NCBI GenBank assembly: GCA_937902995.1
Contig: CALEKY010000167.1
Location: forward strand, 1 to 27,742
DNA: 27,742 nucleotides
Source: an uncultured Sinobacteraceae bacterium
Lineage (GTDB): Bacteria > Pseudomonadota > Gammaproteobacteria > Steroidobacterales > Steroidobacteraceae
Direction of reading: 5' to 3'
Shown: piece by piece, positions 1 to 8,148 of the stretch
Position numbering within the stretch: position 1 is the stretch's first letter
Layout: every line of letters begins with the position of its first letter
Program-made: the position numbers and the translations under genes
Notes under the pieces: model-generated
The model's database searches: none
Told to the model about the DNA's origin: nothing
What the model saw: the letters and a program-made list of their open reading frames with translations, nothing else

Positions 1-23
1 AGCCTGCGCTGCAGGGGCAAGCG

Positions 24-1214
24 CTACGCTGCTTGCCCCTGCAGCGCGTATCCCCGCAGTGTCGCTGCAAAATCCTGCAGCGCTTCGATGCCGCTCGCCT
101 CGGCCTGTGCGATCCAATCCTTCAGGTGTTGCAGGAGCTTCTCGTTGCTCATATTCGCACCGCTCCACATCACGCGCAGGCGTTCGCGGAAGTCGTGAAC
201 GGTCTGCAAGACCTGGTTGGTCGCGAGCACTTGCTGCAGTTTCGATTGCGCTTGGTCGTCGAGCAACCCGGGTTCGCGCACGAGCAACTTCTTCACTCGG
301 CGGCTCAAATTGCCGCCTGCGACACGCATCTGCTCACGGAACACCGGAATCGTGACCGTGCGCGTGTAGTCGCGCAGCACGTGCATGCGATTGACGATAA
401 TGGCGCGCACGGTCTCGAGATCCACGTGCTTGCGCGGCACCGGCACGACCTGCGGCGCCTGCGGCGCGACACGAATCACTTTCGCCAAACCGAGCGCCTG
501 GAAGATGCGGATATAGAACCAGCCGATATCGAACTCCCACGGCCGCACCGAGAACTTCGCCGAGCTCGGGAAAGCGTGGTGATTGTTGTGCAGCTCCTCG
601 CCGGCAATGATCAGGCCCCACGGCACGATGTTGCGCGACGCATCCTGGCACTCGAAATTGCGATAGCCCCAGTAGTGGCCGATGCCGTTGACGATGCCGG
701 CCGCCATCAGCGGATTGGCCATCATTTGGGCGGCGAAGATGATGATTCCCGGCACGCCGAACAACACCAAGTCGATGATCGCCATCGCCACGATGCCGGC
801 ATTGCGGTAGCGCGTATAGAGATTCCGCTCGATCCAATCGTTCGGCGCACCACGGCCGTACTTCTCGAGCATTTCCGGATCGCGCGCGGACGCCTGATAC
901 AGCTCGGCGCCTTCCAGCAGCACCTTCTTGATACCGAAAATGACCGGGCTATGCGGATCTTCCGGCGTCTCGCATTTCGCGTGGTGCTTGCGATGGACGG
1001 CAACCCACTCGCGGGTCAGGATGCCGGAGCTCATCCACAACCAGAACCGGAAGAAGTGCCTCAGCGCCGGATGCAGATCCAGACCGCGATGAGTTGCATC
1101 GCGATGCAGATACAGAGTGACGCCCATGAAATTCACCTGAATCATCAGGAACGCGACGAGCACGTATCCCCAAAAATCCAGGTTCAACACACCGTACAAC
1201 CAATCGGGATTCAC
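24..1214 (-). CDS. Membrane fatty acid (acyl-CoA) desaturase with an extra C-terminal domain
   Basis: Predicted di-iron integral membrane desaturase that introduces a double bond into a fatty acyl chain and so adjusts membrane fluidity. The histidine boxes are visible: HRDATH (residues 37-42), HRKHH (74-78), HNNHH (209-213), plus His180 in GIGHYWG. Hydrophobic stretches lie near 14-35 and 140-165. The core ends near residue 250. The remaining ~140 residues are soluble, and about 280-392 resemble the C-terminal end of ISL3-family transposases (pattern LL..P..L, LQTVHDFRERL, W...A..SGI..L..FA.TLR). I chose the GTG at 1214 because AAGG sits 7 bases upstream; a TTG at 1229 would add five residues. 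It diverges from mutM across 235 bases with no evident operator. Family assignment is firm; substrate (acyl-CoA or phospholipid acyl chain) and delta-9 position are inferred. Confidence 0.93.
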   Translation of the reverse strand: MNPDWLYGVLNLDFWGYVLVAFLMIQVNFMGVTLYLHRDATHRGLDLHPALRHFFRFWLWMSSGILTREWVAVHRKHHAKCETPEDPHSPVIFGIKKVLLEGAELYQASARDPEMLEKYGRGAPNDWIERNLYTRYRNAGIVAMAIIDLVLFGVPGIIIFAAQMMANPLMAAGIVNGIGHYWGYRNFECQDASRNIVPWGLIIAGEELHNNHHAFPSSAKFSVRPWEFDIGWFYIRIFQALGLAKVIRVAPQAPQVVPVPRKHVDLETVRAIIVNRMHVLRDYTRTVTIPVFREQMRVAGGNLSRRVKKLLVREPGLLDDQAQSKLQQVLATNQVLQTVHDFRERLRVMWSGANMSNEKLLQHLKDWIAQAEASGIEALQDFAATLRGYALQGQAA

Positions 1215-1449
1215 TGTTCGACCTTGCAACGAAACACAACAAACAAATCCGCACGTCCGGCAAACGCAGAACGGCCACCATCCGGGAATGCCTCATCGAA
1301 CGGGCTGGGTCCCGAACGGACGACCATCGGCACTGTGGACCACCGCCTCGCCGGGCGATGTGACGATGATCGCAAACATCGAGCGCAAGTGGGCCCCTGC
1401 GTTCGTAATAGTTTTGTCGCCGTGCACCGCAACGTAAGATTTTGCGCTC

Positions 1450-2265
1450 ATGCCCGAGCTGCCTGAAGTCGAAACCACGCGCCGTGGCCTGGCGCATGCG
1501 GTCGTCGGCCGCACGATCACGCATGTGGAGGTGCGCGAACCGCGCTTGCGTTGGCGTGTTCCTGACGACCTGCCGGCGCTGCTCCGCGACCGACGCATTC
1601 AGGCACTCGAGCGCCGTGCAAAGTATCTGTTGTTCTCGCTGCCGAACGGCACGCTCATCGTGCATCTCGGAATGAGCGGCAGTCTGCGTTTGTTATCCGC
1701 GGACGCCGCACCGCTCCCGCACGACCACATCGACATCGTCCTCGATTCCGGGATGTGCCTACGCTTGAACGACCCACGCCGCTTCGGCTGCATGCTCTGG
1801 ACATTCGACGACCCGCACGAGCACGCGTTGCTGCGCTCGTTGGGACCTGAGCCGCTGTCGGCAGACTTCGATGCGGAGGCGCTCGCGCGCGCCGCCAAAC
1901 GACGGCGCGTTGCCATCAAACAGCTCCTCATGGATCAGCGCGTCGTCGTCGGCGTAGGAAATATCTATGCAAGCGAAGCGCTGTTTCGCGCTCGCGTGCG
2001 TCCGCGTCGCGCAGCCGGTCGTCTTGCGCAAAACGAGCTCGCAGCGATCGTCAAAGGCGTCAAAGACGTTCTTCGGGATGCAATTCGCGCAGGCGGCACG
2101 ACGTTGCGCGATTACGTGAACGCCGACGGCGTGCCGGGCTATTTCAAACAACGGCTATTCGTGTACGAACGAGCCAACGAGCCTTGCCGCGTGTGCAGGA
2201 CGCCGATTCGTCATCTCGTGTTGGGACAGCGTTCGACGTACTACTGCGCGAAGTGTCAGAAATAG
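1450..2265 (+). CDS. mutM: Formamidopyrimidine-DNA glycosylase (Fpg)
   Basis: Bifunctional base-excision repair enzyme that removes 8-oxoguanine and formamidopyrimidines and nicks the abasic site by beta/delta elimination. The N-terminus MPELPEVETT carries the catalytic proline (residue 2) and Glu3. Lys58 lies in RRAKYLLF. The helix-two-turns-helix includes VGNIYASEALF. A C-terminal zinc finger uses Cys246, Cys249, Cys266 and Cys269. At 271 residues it is the usual family length and complete. The ATG at 1450 is fixed because the next residue must be the catalytic proline. The upstream ribosome binding site is weak. It is convergent with coaD, 22 bases away, and no terminator hairpin is visible between them. 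Confidence 0.98.
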   Translation: MPELPEVETTRRGLAHAVVGRTITHVEVREPRLRWRVPDDLPALLRDRRIQALERRAKYLLFSLPNGTLIVHLGMSGSLRLLSADAAPLPHDHIDIVLDSGMCLRLNDPRRFGCMLWTFDDPHEHALLRSLGPEPLSADFDAEALARAAKRRRVAIKQLLMDQRVVVGVGNIYASEALFRARVRPRRAAGRLAQNELAAIVKGVKDVLRDAIRAGGTTLRDYVNADGVPGYFKQRLFVYERANEPCRVCRTPIRHLVLGQRSTYYCAKCQK

Positions 2266-2287
2266 CAGCGACGACGCGCTGCGAACG

Positions 2288-2785
2288 TCATTTCTTCTGT
2301 GCCCGTCTGCGCGCCCAAGCGGCTTCCAACGCATCCTTCACGATCGGATGCACGAACTTGCTGACGTCGCCGCCGTAGCTCGCGATCTCGCGAATGAGCG
2401 TGGAGGAAATGAAGTTGAACTGCTCGGTCGGCGTCAGGAACACGTAGTCCACCTCATCGGAGAGGTGCCGACTCATCGTCGCGAGCTGAAACTCGAACTC
2501 GAAGTCCGATACGGCGCGCAACCCGCGGACAACGACGCGCAAACCGTTTTGCCTGGCGAACTCCACCGTCAAGCCGGAATAGCCGCGAACCTCCACGTTC
2601 GGAATGTCATGCAGGACCTTACGGGCAAGCTCGACACGCTCTTCGATGGTAAAGAGCGGCGCCTTGCCGGGGTTTTCCGCGACAGCGACGACGACGCGAT
2701 CGAAAATGTTGGCCGCACGCCGCACCAGGTCGTAATGACCGTTCGTCAGCGGATCGAAAGTACCGGGATACATTGCACCGGCCAT
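2288..2785 (-). CDS. coaD: Pantetheine-phosphate adenylyltransferase
   Basis: Penultimate step of coenzyme A synthesis: transfers AMP from ATP to 4'-phosphopantetheine, giving dephospho-CoA. The nucleotidyltransferase signature GTFDPLTNGH (residues 8-17) contains the catalytic His17, and the second motif ISSTLIREI (126-134) binds ATP phosphates. At 165 residues it matches the family. The ATG at 2785 has GAGG about 8 bases upstream; an open frame reaches farther upstream (to 2908), but that extension is inside rsmD and lacks family similarity. It lies 13 bases downstream of rsmD on the same strand, and rsmD-coaD is a common gammaproteobacterial pair, so they are probably cotranscribed. The C-terminus is basic (ARRRAQKK). 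Cytosolic hexamer in the family. Confidence 0.98.
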   Translation of the reverse strand: MAGAMYPGTFDPLTNGHYDLVRRAANIFDRVVVAVAENPGKAPLFTIEERVELARKVLHDIPNVEVRGYSGLTVEFARQNGLRVVVRGLRAVSDFEFEFQLATMSRHLSDEVDYVFLTPTEQFNFISSTLIREIASYGGDVSKFVHPIVKDALEAAWARRRAQKK

Positions 2786-2798
2786 GATGGGTCCTCGA

Positions 2799-3392
2799 TT
2801 ACGGAGCTCGCAGCAAATGATAGCCGACTTGTCCGGCGCGCTTGCTGCGATGAACCGACCAGCGATCGGGTAAGGGCGGCAAACCATCGTGGGCGGGCGC
2901 TTCGACATACACGAGCGCGCCGGGCGCGAGCCAACCTTCGTTCAATTTCGCGCAGACGTCGGTAAGCACGTTCGCCGCATAGGGCGGATCGAGAAACACG
3001 ATGTCGAACTGTCGCGGCGGACCGGACAAGAAACGCAGTGCGTCGCTCTCGATGATTTCGATATTGTCGATGTGCAGTCGCTTGGCGGTTTCGGTCAGAT
3101 ACCGCACGATTTCGCGGTCGCGATCGACGCTGACGACGCGAGCGGCTCCGCGCGATAGCGCCTCGATGCCGAGGACACCGCTGCCCGCAAACAAATCCAA
3201 GCAGCGCGCCCCGGCGATTACCGGCTGCAACCAATTGAAGATCGTCTCGCGTACGCGATCCGGGGTCGGTCGCAGCTCGGGACGCGCCGGAAATGTGATC
3301 GGAATGCTGCGCCAACGACCGCCGATGATGCGCAGCCGGCTTGGGAGCGAGCTCGCGTTGGACCTGTGCGTGCGCTTCGATTGACGGCTCAT
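2799..3392 (-). CDS. rsmD: 16S rRNA (guanine-966-N2)-methyltransferase
   Basis: SAM-dependent methyltransferase that modifies G966 of 16S rRNA in the 30S subunit. Seen: RIIGGRWR near 21-28, the SAM-binding motif DLFAGSG (66-72), and the catalytic DPPY motif (135-138), which is diagnostic for N-methylation of exocyclic amines. At 197 residues it is full length. I chose the ATG at 3392 (MSRQSKRTHR), which gives a basic N-terminus typical of the family; a longer in-frame start at 3452 is possible but adds unconserved sequence. First gene of the rsmD-coaD unit, divergent from ftsY with about 160 bases between them that must hold both promoters. Confidence 0.97.
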   Translation of the reverse strand: MSRQSKRTHRSNASSLPSRLRIIGGRWRSIPITFPARPELRPTPDRVRETIFNWLQPVIAGARCLDLFAGSGVLGIEALSRGAARVVSVDRDREIVRYLTETAKRLHIDNIEIIESDALRFLSGPPRQFDIVFLDPPYAANVLTDVCAKLNEGWLAPGALVYVEAPAHDGLPPLPDRWSVHRSKRAGQVGYHLLRAP

Positions 3393-3552
3393 GTGGTCGA
3401 AAGCATACCTTGCGCCGAGGTCATCCGCGGGCGTGAGCCCCGCGCGAGGCAAGCGGACACCGGCCGTACTGCTAGAATCGCGGATCTTTCACAGCATCGC
3501 CCGCTCGCATTTGCCCGAAGCCAGGCGACACATTCCTTACGACGGATCACCC

Positions 3553-4527
3553 ATGTTCGGCTTCAAATCGAAGTCCAAAGATTCCAACGAACCCGCCAAG
3601 CCCAGTCTGTTTCAGCGCCTCAGGGCCAAGCTGAATCAAGGCGATTCCTGGCTCACCTACGATCTTGCGAACCTGCTGCCCGGCGGGCGCATCGACGAGA
3701 ACGTGCTGGATGAGCTCGAGATGCGGCTGATCACGGCCGATGTCGGTGTCGAGACCACCGAGCGCATCTTGTCGGGACTTCGCAAACAGGTACAGCGCAA
3801 GGAGCTCGGCAATCTCGACGCGCTGCTTGGCGCGCTACGCAAGTCGCTGCTGGAAATCCTGCGCCCAGTGGCGATGCCGCTCGTGCTCGAAGGCGCCGCA
3901 AAGCCGTTCGTGATTCTCGTCGTCGGCGTCAACGGCGCGGGCAAGACGACGACGATCGGCAAGCTCGCACGCCGCATGAAGGATTACGGTTTGAAAGTGA
4001 TGCTGGCCGCAGGCGATACGTTCCGCGCGGCAGCCATCGAACAGCTACAGGTGTGGGGCGACCGCAATGGCGTGCCCGTCATCTCTCAAAAGGCGGGCGC
4101 CGACCCGGCCGCCGTCGCCTTCGATGCCGTTCAAGCGGCGAAAGCGCGCGGCATCGACGTACTGATCGCCGATACGGCCGGCCGTCTGCACACCCAATCG
4201 AACCTCATGGAAGAACTGAAGAAGGTCAAGCGCGTCATGGGCCGCGTGGACGCGAGCGCGCCGCATGAAGTGCTGCTCGTGCTCGATGCCAGCCAAGGGC
4301 AAAATGCCTTGCAACAGGCCCGGCTGTTCCACGAGGCGCTCGGCGTGACGGGAATCGTGCTCACGAAGCTGGACGGCACGGCAAAGGGTGGCATCATTCT
4401 CGCGATCGCGAGCGAGCTGAAGCTGCCGATTCGGTTCGTGGGCACGGGCGAGTCGGCCGAGGATTTCGACGAATTCGATGCAGATAGCTTCGTGGACGCA
4501 CTTCTGAAACGATCCGATCAAACGTGA
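3553..4527 (+). CDS. ftsY: Signal recognition particle receptor FtsY
   Basis: SRP GTPase that docks ribosome-SRP complexes at the inner membrane for co-translational insertion. The NG domain is complete: N-domain helices (about 15-105), P-loop GVNGAGKTTT (125-134), DTFRAAAIEQL (155-165), DTAGR (207-211) and TKLDGTAKGG. At 324 residues it lacks the long acidic A-domain of the E. coli protein (497 residues) and has only a short basic/amphipathic N-terminus, as in many bacteria with minimal FtsY. The ATG at 3553 begins MFGFKSK, a conserved membrane-targeting start; the in-frame ATG at 3391 overlaps the divergent rsmD start and is rejected. Followed 13 bases later by ftsE, so probably ftsYEX are cotranscribed. 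Confidence 0.97.
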   Translation: MFGFKSKSKDSNEPAKPSLFQRLRAKLNQGDSWLTYDLANLLPGGRIDENVLDELEMRLITADVGVETTERILSGLRKQVQRKELGNLDALLGALRKSLLEILRPVAMPLVLEGAAKPFVILVVGVNGAGKTTTIGKLARRMKDYGLKVMLAAGDTFRAAAIEQLQVWGDRNGVPVISQKAGADPAAVAFDAVQAAKARGIDVLIADTAGRLHTQSNLMEELKKVKRVMGRVDASAPHEVLLVLDASQGQNALQQARLFHEALGVTGIVLTKLDGTAKGGIILAIASELKLPIRFVGTGESAEDFDEFDADSFVDALLKRSDQT

Positions 4528-4540
4528 GCCGCACGAGCCG

Positions 4541-5263
4541 ATGATTCGCTTCGACCACGTCTTCAAACGATATCCGAATGGTCGCGAAGCGCTCACCGAT
4601 CTATCGCTCGAGATCGCCTCGGGCGAGATGGTGTTCCTGACCGGTCACTCCGGTGCCGGCAAGTCGAGCCTGCTCAAGCTGATCGCGCTCATCGAGCGAC
4701 CCACGCGCGGTCAGCTCATCGTCAACGGTCAGAATGTCGCGGGCGTCACCCGCCGCAAGATTCCCGCCTTCCGGCGCAACATCGGCATGGTCTTCCAGGA
4801 CCACAAACTGCTCGTCGATCGCACGGTCTTCGACAACGTCGCGTTGCCGCTCGTCATCGCCGGCGTCAGTACGAAAGAGATCGGCAAGCGTGTGCGCGCT
4901 GCGCTCGATCAAGTGGGACTGCTCGGACGCGAACAATCCGTCCCGCTCGAGCTGTCGACCGGCGAGCAACAGCGGGTGGGCATTGCCCGTGCGGTCGTGA
5001 GCAAACCGCCGATCCTGATTGCCGATGAACCGACCGGTAACCTCGATCCGGAATTGTCGATCGAGGTGATGAACATCTTCCGTCGTTTCAACGAAGTGGG
5101 CGTGACGGTGCTCGTCGCCAGTCACGACATCTATCTGCTCGAGCATTTTCCGGTGCGCCGCGTGCGGCTCGAGGCCGGCCGGATCGTCGAGTCCTCATCC
5201 GCGGGGACGACGAAGCTCCTCGATCCGGCGAAACTGCTCAACGAACAAGAGGCGGCGCAATGA
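4541..5263 (+). CDS. ftsE: Cell division ABC ATPase FtsE
   Basis: Cytoplasmic ATPase of the FtsEX complex, which works at the divisome and activates peptidoglycan hydrolases through periplasmic partners. Seen: Walker A GHSGAGKSS (35-43), Q-loop in VFQDHKLL, signature LSTGEQQR (138-145), Walker B ILIADEPTGNLD (158-169) and the H-loop ASHD. The signature is LSTGE where E. coli has LSGGE, a Gly-to-Thr change at the second position; this need not abolish activity. The full length is 240 residues, somewhat longer than E. coli FtsE. The stop codon overlaps the ftsX start by four bases (ATGA), implying translational coupling. Confidence 0.97.
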   Translation: MIRFDHVFKRYPNGREALTDLSLEIASGEMVFLTGHSGAGKSSLLKLIALIERPTRGQLIVNGQNVAGVTRRKIPAFRRNIGMVFQDHKLLVDRTVFDNVALPLVIAGVSTKEIGKRVRAALDQVGLLGREQSVPLELSTGEQQRVGIARAVVSKPPILIADEPTGNLDPELSIEVMNIFRRFNEVGVTVLVASHDIYLLEHFPVRRVRLEAGRIVESSSAGTTKLLDPAKLLNEQEAAQ

Positions 5264-6174
5264 TCGCGTGGCTGACGCGACATGCTCAGACGTTCGTCGG
5301 CTCGCTCGGGCGGCTGTCGCAACAAGCGCTGGCCACGACGATGACGACGCTCGTCATCGGCATTGCGCTCGCACTCCCCGCTTGTCTGCACCTGCTCGTC
5401 ACGAACGCTCAGCAAGCAGTCGGCGGCTGGAATCGAGCCATCAGCGTGTCGGTGTTCTTGAAGCGCCCAACGGCCGTCGACGAGGCGCAACGAATCGCCG
5501 AGCGGCTCCGTCAGCGCCGCGATATCGCCCAAGTCGAAGTCATCACGGCAGAGGAAGGCCTCAAGGCGTTTCGCGCGGAATCCGGCTTCGGTGCTGCCAT
5601 CGACGCATTGAACGAGAACCCGCTGCCTCATGCATTGATCCTGACACCCACCGAGAGCTTCGCGACTCCCGCCCACCTTGCGGAGCTCGCAGAGGAGCTG
5701 CGGAAACTCCCTTCGGTCGACGTCGTACAGCTCGACACCGCCTGGGTGGAACGCCTCGACGCCATCCTCGATGCCATTCGGCGCGGCGTGCTGCTGGCCG
5801 GGGCTCTGCTTGCGGTCGGCATCCTCGTCATCGTCGGCAATACGATCCGGCTGGACATCCAGAACCGCCGCGAGGAGATCGAGGTCGTGAAGCTCGTCGG
5901 CGGCAGCGACGGCTTCGTCCGCCGTCCGTTCCTGTACAGCGGCGTTTGGTACGGGATCGGAGGCGGAATCGTGGCTTGGGTGATCACAGCCATCGTCCTG
6001 GCGGCCCTGCGGGATCCGATATCGCGCATTGCCGGCCTCTACGGAAGCAGCTTCCAACTCTCGGGACTGGGCCTGTCTGCCGGCGGCATCCTGGTCGGAA
6101 CGGGCGTCGTGCTCGGCTGGCTCGGGTCTTATCTTGCGGCGACCCGGCACCTGCGCCGGATCGAGCCAACCTGA
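5260..6174 (+). CDS. ftsX: Cell division permease-like protein FtsX
   Basis: Membrane partner of FtsE; it transmits ATPase cycling to murein hydrolase activators in the periplasm rather than transporting a solute. The layout is the FtsX one: cytoplasmic N-terminus, first membrane segment about 28-48, a periplasmic domain about 49-175 (VSVFLKRP start, conserved ALNENPLP), then three membrane segments near 176-196, 225-250 and 268-292 forming the FtsX/MacB-type domain. The 304 residues are near the usual size. The start overlaps the ftsE stop. No terminator is visible in the ~110 bases before the rpoH operator, so read-through into rpoH is possible, although that gene has its own regulatory site. 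Confidence 0.96.
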   Translation: MIAWLTRHAQTFVGSLGRLSQQALATTMTTLVIGIALALPACLHLLVTNAQQAVGGWNRAISVSVFLKRPTAVDEAQRIAERLRQRRDIAQVEVITAEEGLKAFRAESGFGAAIDALNENPLPHALILTPTESFATPAHLAELAEELRKLPSVDVVQLDTAWVERLDAILDAIRRGVLLAGALLAVGILVIVGNTIRLDIQNRREEIEVVKLVGGSDGFVRRPFLYSGVWYGIGGGIVAWVITAIVLAALRDPISRIAGLYGSSFQLSGLGLSAGGILVGTGVVLGWLGSYLAATRHLRRIEPT

Positions 6175-6285
6175 TCATTTCGCCCCGCAGCGGAACCCGC
6201 TGAGGTTCCAAGCAATTGAGTTTCAAGGACTTAGCTTCCTTCCCGCCCACGCGGCCCGCGCCCAGCGCAGGAACCATACGGGTTG

Positions 6286-6312
6286 TTAGCACTCTAATGA
6301 CGCGAGTGCTAA
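6286..6312. promoter_or_regulatory. Perfect CIRCE operator (HrcA binding site) upstream of rpoH
   Basis: The sequence is TTAGCACTC, nine bases, GAGTGCTAA: an exact match to the CIRCE consensus with the canonical 9-base spacer. HrcA represses transcription by binding this inverted repeat at normal temperature. It lies 53 bases before the rpoH start codon and is the only such site in the window. A TCTAAT hexamer at 6293-6298 inside the operator could serve as a -10 element; no convincing -35 is seen. Regulation of rpoH by HrcA is inferred from position. Confidence 0.93.
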
Positions 6313-6364
6313 ACTCGGGCCAATGAACCAACATAGGCCCAACTTTTTGGAGGGGAATGTCACG

Positions 6365-7243
6365 ATGAGTACTGCGCTTGCACTTGCTCGTTCCGACATG
6401 GTGCTCGCCGGGCCGATCGGCAGCCTCGACGCCTATGTCGAACGCGTGTCGCGGATTCCGGTGCTGAGCCGGGAGGAAGAGCTCGAGCTCGCACGCCGCC
6501 TCCGCGACCACAACGATCTGGATGCCGCCCGTAAGCTGGTGCTGTCGCACCTGCGCTTCGTCGTGCACATCGCACGCGGCTACACGGGTTACGGTCTGCC
6601 TGTCGGCGACCTGATTCAGGAAGGCAATGTCGGCCTCATGAAGGCCGTGCGCCGGTTCGATCCCGAAATCGGGGTCCGCCTCGTTTCGTTCGCGGTCCAC
6701 TGGATCCGTGCCGAGATCCACGAATACGTGCTCCGCAACTGGCGACTGGTGAAGATCGCGACGACGAAGGCTCAGCGCAAGCTGTTCTTCAACCTGCGCA
6801 AGTTCAAGAAGAACCTGGGCTGGCTGACCGAATCGGAAACCAAGGCGATCGCGGCGGACCTCGGCGTTTCGGCGGAAGAAGTGACGGATATGGAGCAGCG
6901 ACTGAGCTCGCGCGATCTGTCCTTCGATCCTGCGCCCGATGCGGACGACGAAGAGGGTTCGTACGCGCCGTCTGCGTACCTGCAGAATCCGGACGCCGAT
7001 CCTTCAGTCGAAGTGGAACGCGAGCAGTGGGATGAAACCACGGCAGACCGGCTGCAGAAGGCCATGCTCACGCTCGACGACCGCAGCCAGCACATTCTGC
7101 GCAGCCGCTGGATGACGGATCAGAAAGCCACGCTGCACGAGCTGGCGGATCAGTATGGCGTATCGGCCGAGCGTATCCGGCAGATCGAAGCGAATGCGAT
7201 CAAGAAACTTCGTAACTTGGTCGCCGAGCCTGCAGAAGCCTAA
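6365..7243 (+). CDS. rpoH: Heat-shock sigma factor sigma-32
   Basis: RNA polymerase sigma factor that directs transcription of chaperone and protease genes under heat shock. Seen: region 2 with DLIQEGNVGLMKAVRRFDP (82-100) and the promoter-melting segment SFAVHWIRAEI; the RpoH-specific box around QRKLFFNLRKFKK (137-149); and region 4.2 helix-turn-helix TLHELADQYGVSAERIRQIE (256-275). I chose the ATG at 6365 because GGAGGGG at 6349-6355 is ideally spaced; an ATG at 6323 would add 14 residues and lies close to the operator. 292 residues, complete. It follows ftsYEX as in many gammaproteobacteria. Transcription is probably repressed by HrcA at the CIRCE site, and a strong terminator follows. Confidence 0.98.
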   Translation: MSTALALARSDMVLAGPIGSLDAYVERVSRIPVLSREEELELARRLRDHNDLDAARKLVLSHLRFVVHIARGYTGYGLPVGDLIQEGNVGLMKAVRRFDPEIGVRLVSFAVHWIRAEIHEYVLRNWRLVKIATTKAQRKLFFNLRKFKKNLGWLTESETKAIAADLGVSAEEVTDMEQRLSSRDLSFDPAPDADDEEGSYAPSAYLQNPDADPSVEVEREQWDETTADRLQKAMLTLDDRSQHILRSRWMTDQKATLHELADQYGVSAERIRQIEANAIKKLRNLVAEPAEA

Positions 7244-7264
7244 GAGCGAGCTCGATCGAAACTG

Positions 7265-7298
7265 AAAAGGCCGGTTCCTCGCGGAACCGGCCTTTTTT
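7265..7298. terminator. Rho-independent terminator of rpoH, probably bidirectional
   Basis: A perfect stem of 14 base pairs (AAAAGGCCGGTTCC with its complement) with loop TCGC is followed by TTTTTT. An A-run on the left side lets it serve also for the convergent OmpA-like gene that ends at 7321. Confidence 0.95.
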
Positions 7299-7320
7299 AT
7301 CGGTCGCAAACCGACTCGGA

Positions 7321-7998
7321 TCAGCCTTTCGTGACCGGCACGATCGTCAGCTCCACCCGACGATTTGCCGCGCGCCCCGCCTCGGTATCGTTCGAAGCGA
7401 TGGGATATGCCTCGCCGGCGCCGACCGTGATGATGCGCTCCGGCTTGACGCCCTGACTGATGAGGTACTGAGCGACCGACCGTGCGCGCCGCTCCGAAAG
7501 CTGTTGGTTGTATTGGTCGCTGCCCGTGCTATCGGTGTGACCCGCGACTTCGATCACGGTCTTGTCGTATTCCTTCAGCACCATCGCGACGCCGTCGAGC
7601 ACGCTGAAAAACTGCGCGTTCAAGTCGGCGCTGTTCAACGCGAAGGTGATGTTGCCCGGCATGTTGAGCGTGATGTTGTCGCCGTTGCGAGTCACCGTCA
7701 CACCCGTAGCTGCCATTTTCTGGCGCAGCTTGGCTTCCTGCACGTCCATGTAATACCCCACACCGCCACCGGCCAACGCGCCCACGCCGGCGCCAATCAG
7801 CGCGTTCTCGAGCTTGTCGCCCTTCGTCAACAGGCCGATGGCCGCGCCCGCCGCCGCCCCGATACCGGCGCCTTTCGCCGCTTTACTCGTCTGCGTCTCC
7901 TGCGTATAGGGGTTGATGGTCGTGCAGGCGGCCAGACTCAACAGGCTTGCCACCACAGTGGCTTTCATCAACGAACCCTTCACGAATCGAATCTCCAC
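7321..7998 (-). CDS. OmpA-family outer-membrane lipoprotein with glycine-zipper segment
   Basis: Predicted lipoprotein that anchors the outer membrane to peptidoglycan (YiaD-like architecture). Seen: signal peptide with lipobox LAAC ending at Cys25; a glycine-zipper region about 43-82 (GAGIGAAAGAAIG, GAGVGALAGGGVG); and a C-terminal OmpA domain about 110-220 with AGHTDSTGS (152-160) and LSERRARSVAQYL, which supply the Asp and Arg that bind meso-diaminopimelate. The start is a GTG at 7998, chosen because AAGGAG lies 7 bases upstream; an ATG at 7968 would leave a shorter but still workable signal peptide. 225 residues. Monocistronic between the shared terminator and a ~150-base gap. Its exact role (envelope stability or stress) cannot be told from sequence. 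Confidence 0.92.
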   Translation of the reverse strand: MEIRFVKGSLMKATVVASLLSLAACTTINPYTQETQTSKAAKGAGIGAAAGAAIGLLTKGDKLENALIGAGVGALAGGGVGYYMDVQEAKLRQKMAATGVTVTRNGDNITLNMPGNITFALNSADLNAQFFSVLDGVAMVLKEYDKTVIEVAGHTDSTGSDQYNQQLSERRARSVAQYLISQGVKPERIITVGAGEAYPIASNDTEAGRAANRRVELTIVPVTKG

Positions 7999-8148
7999 TT
8001 AAGTTCTCCTTGCGCTGAAGACGACATCAGACTCGAAGAATACCGCTGAATTGCTACTGAATCGGCCTTATGCAAAACCGGTTCCCTAGGAAACTGTGGA
8101 TTGTGTCGCAAACTGCGGGATCGCCTACGGGCAAACCCTGAATTCGCA

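Noticed and set aside
39..377. Remnant of an inserted ISL3 element in the desaturase gene
   Set aside because: There are no terminal inverted repeats, target duplication, or frame disruption, and base use is continuous with the core; I treat it as a domain resemblance only.
33..1466. A 477-codon open frame on the + strand opposite the desaturase
   Set aside because: It is the antisense shadow of the desaturase in GC-rich DNA: rich in Arg, His and Ala, with no domain or hydrophobic pattern and no ribosome binding site.
3391..3552. Longer ftsY start at 3391
   Set aside because: It would overlap the rsmD start and the added residues show no family similarity; MFGFKSK at 3553 is the typical beginning.
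6313..6364. RNA thermometer in the rpoH leader
   Set aside because: The GGAGGGG ribosome binding site has no convincing complementary partner in the short leader, so temperature control by RNA folding is not supported; the CIRCE site explains regulation better.
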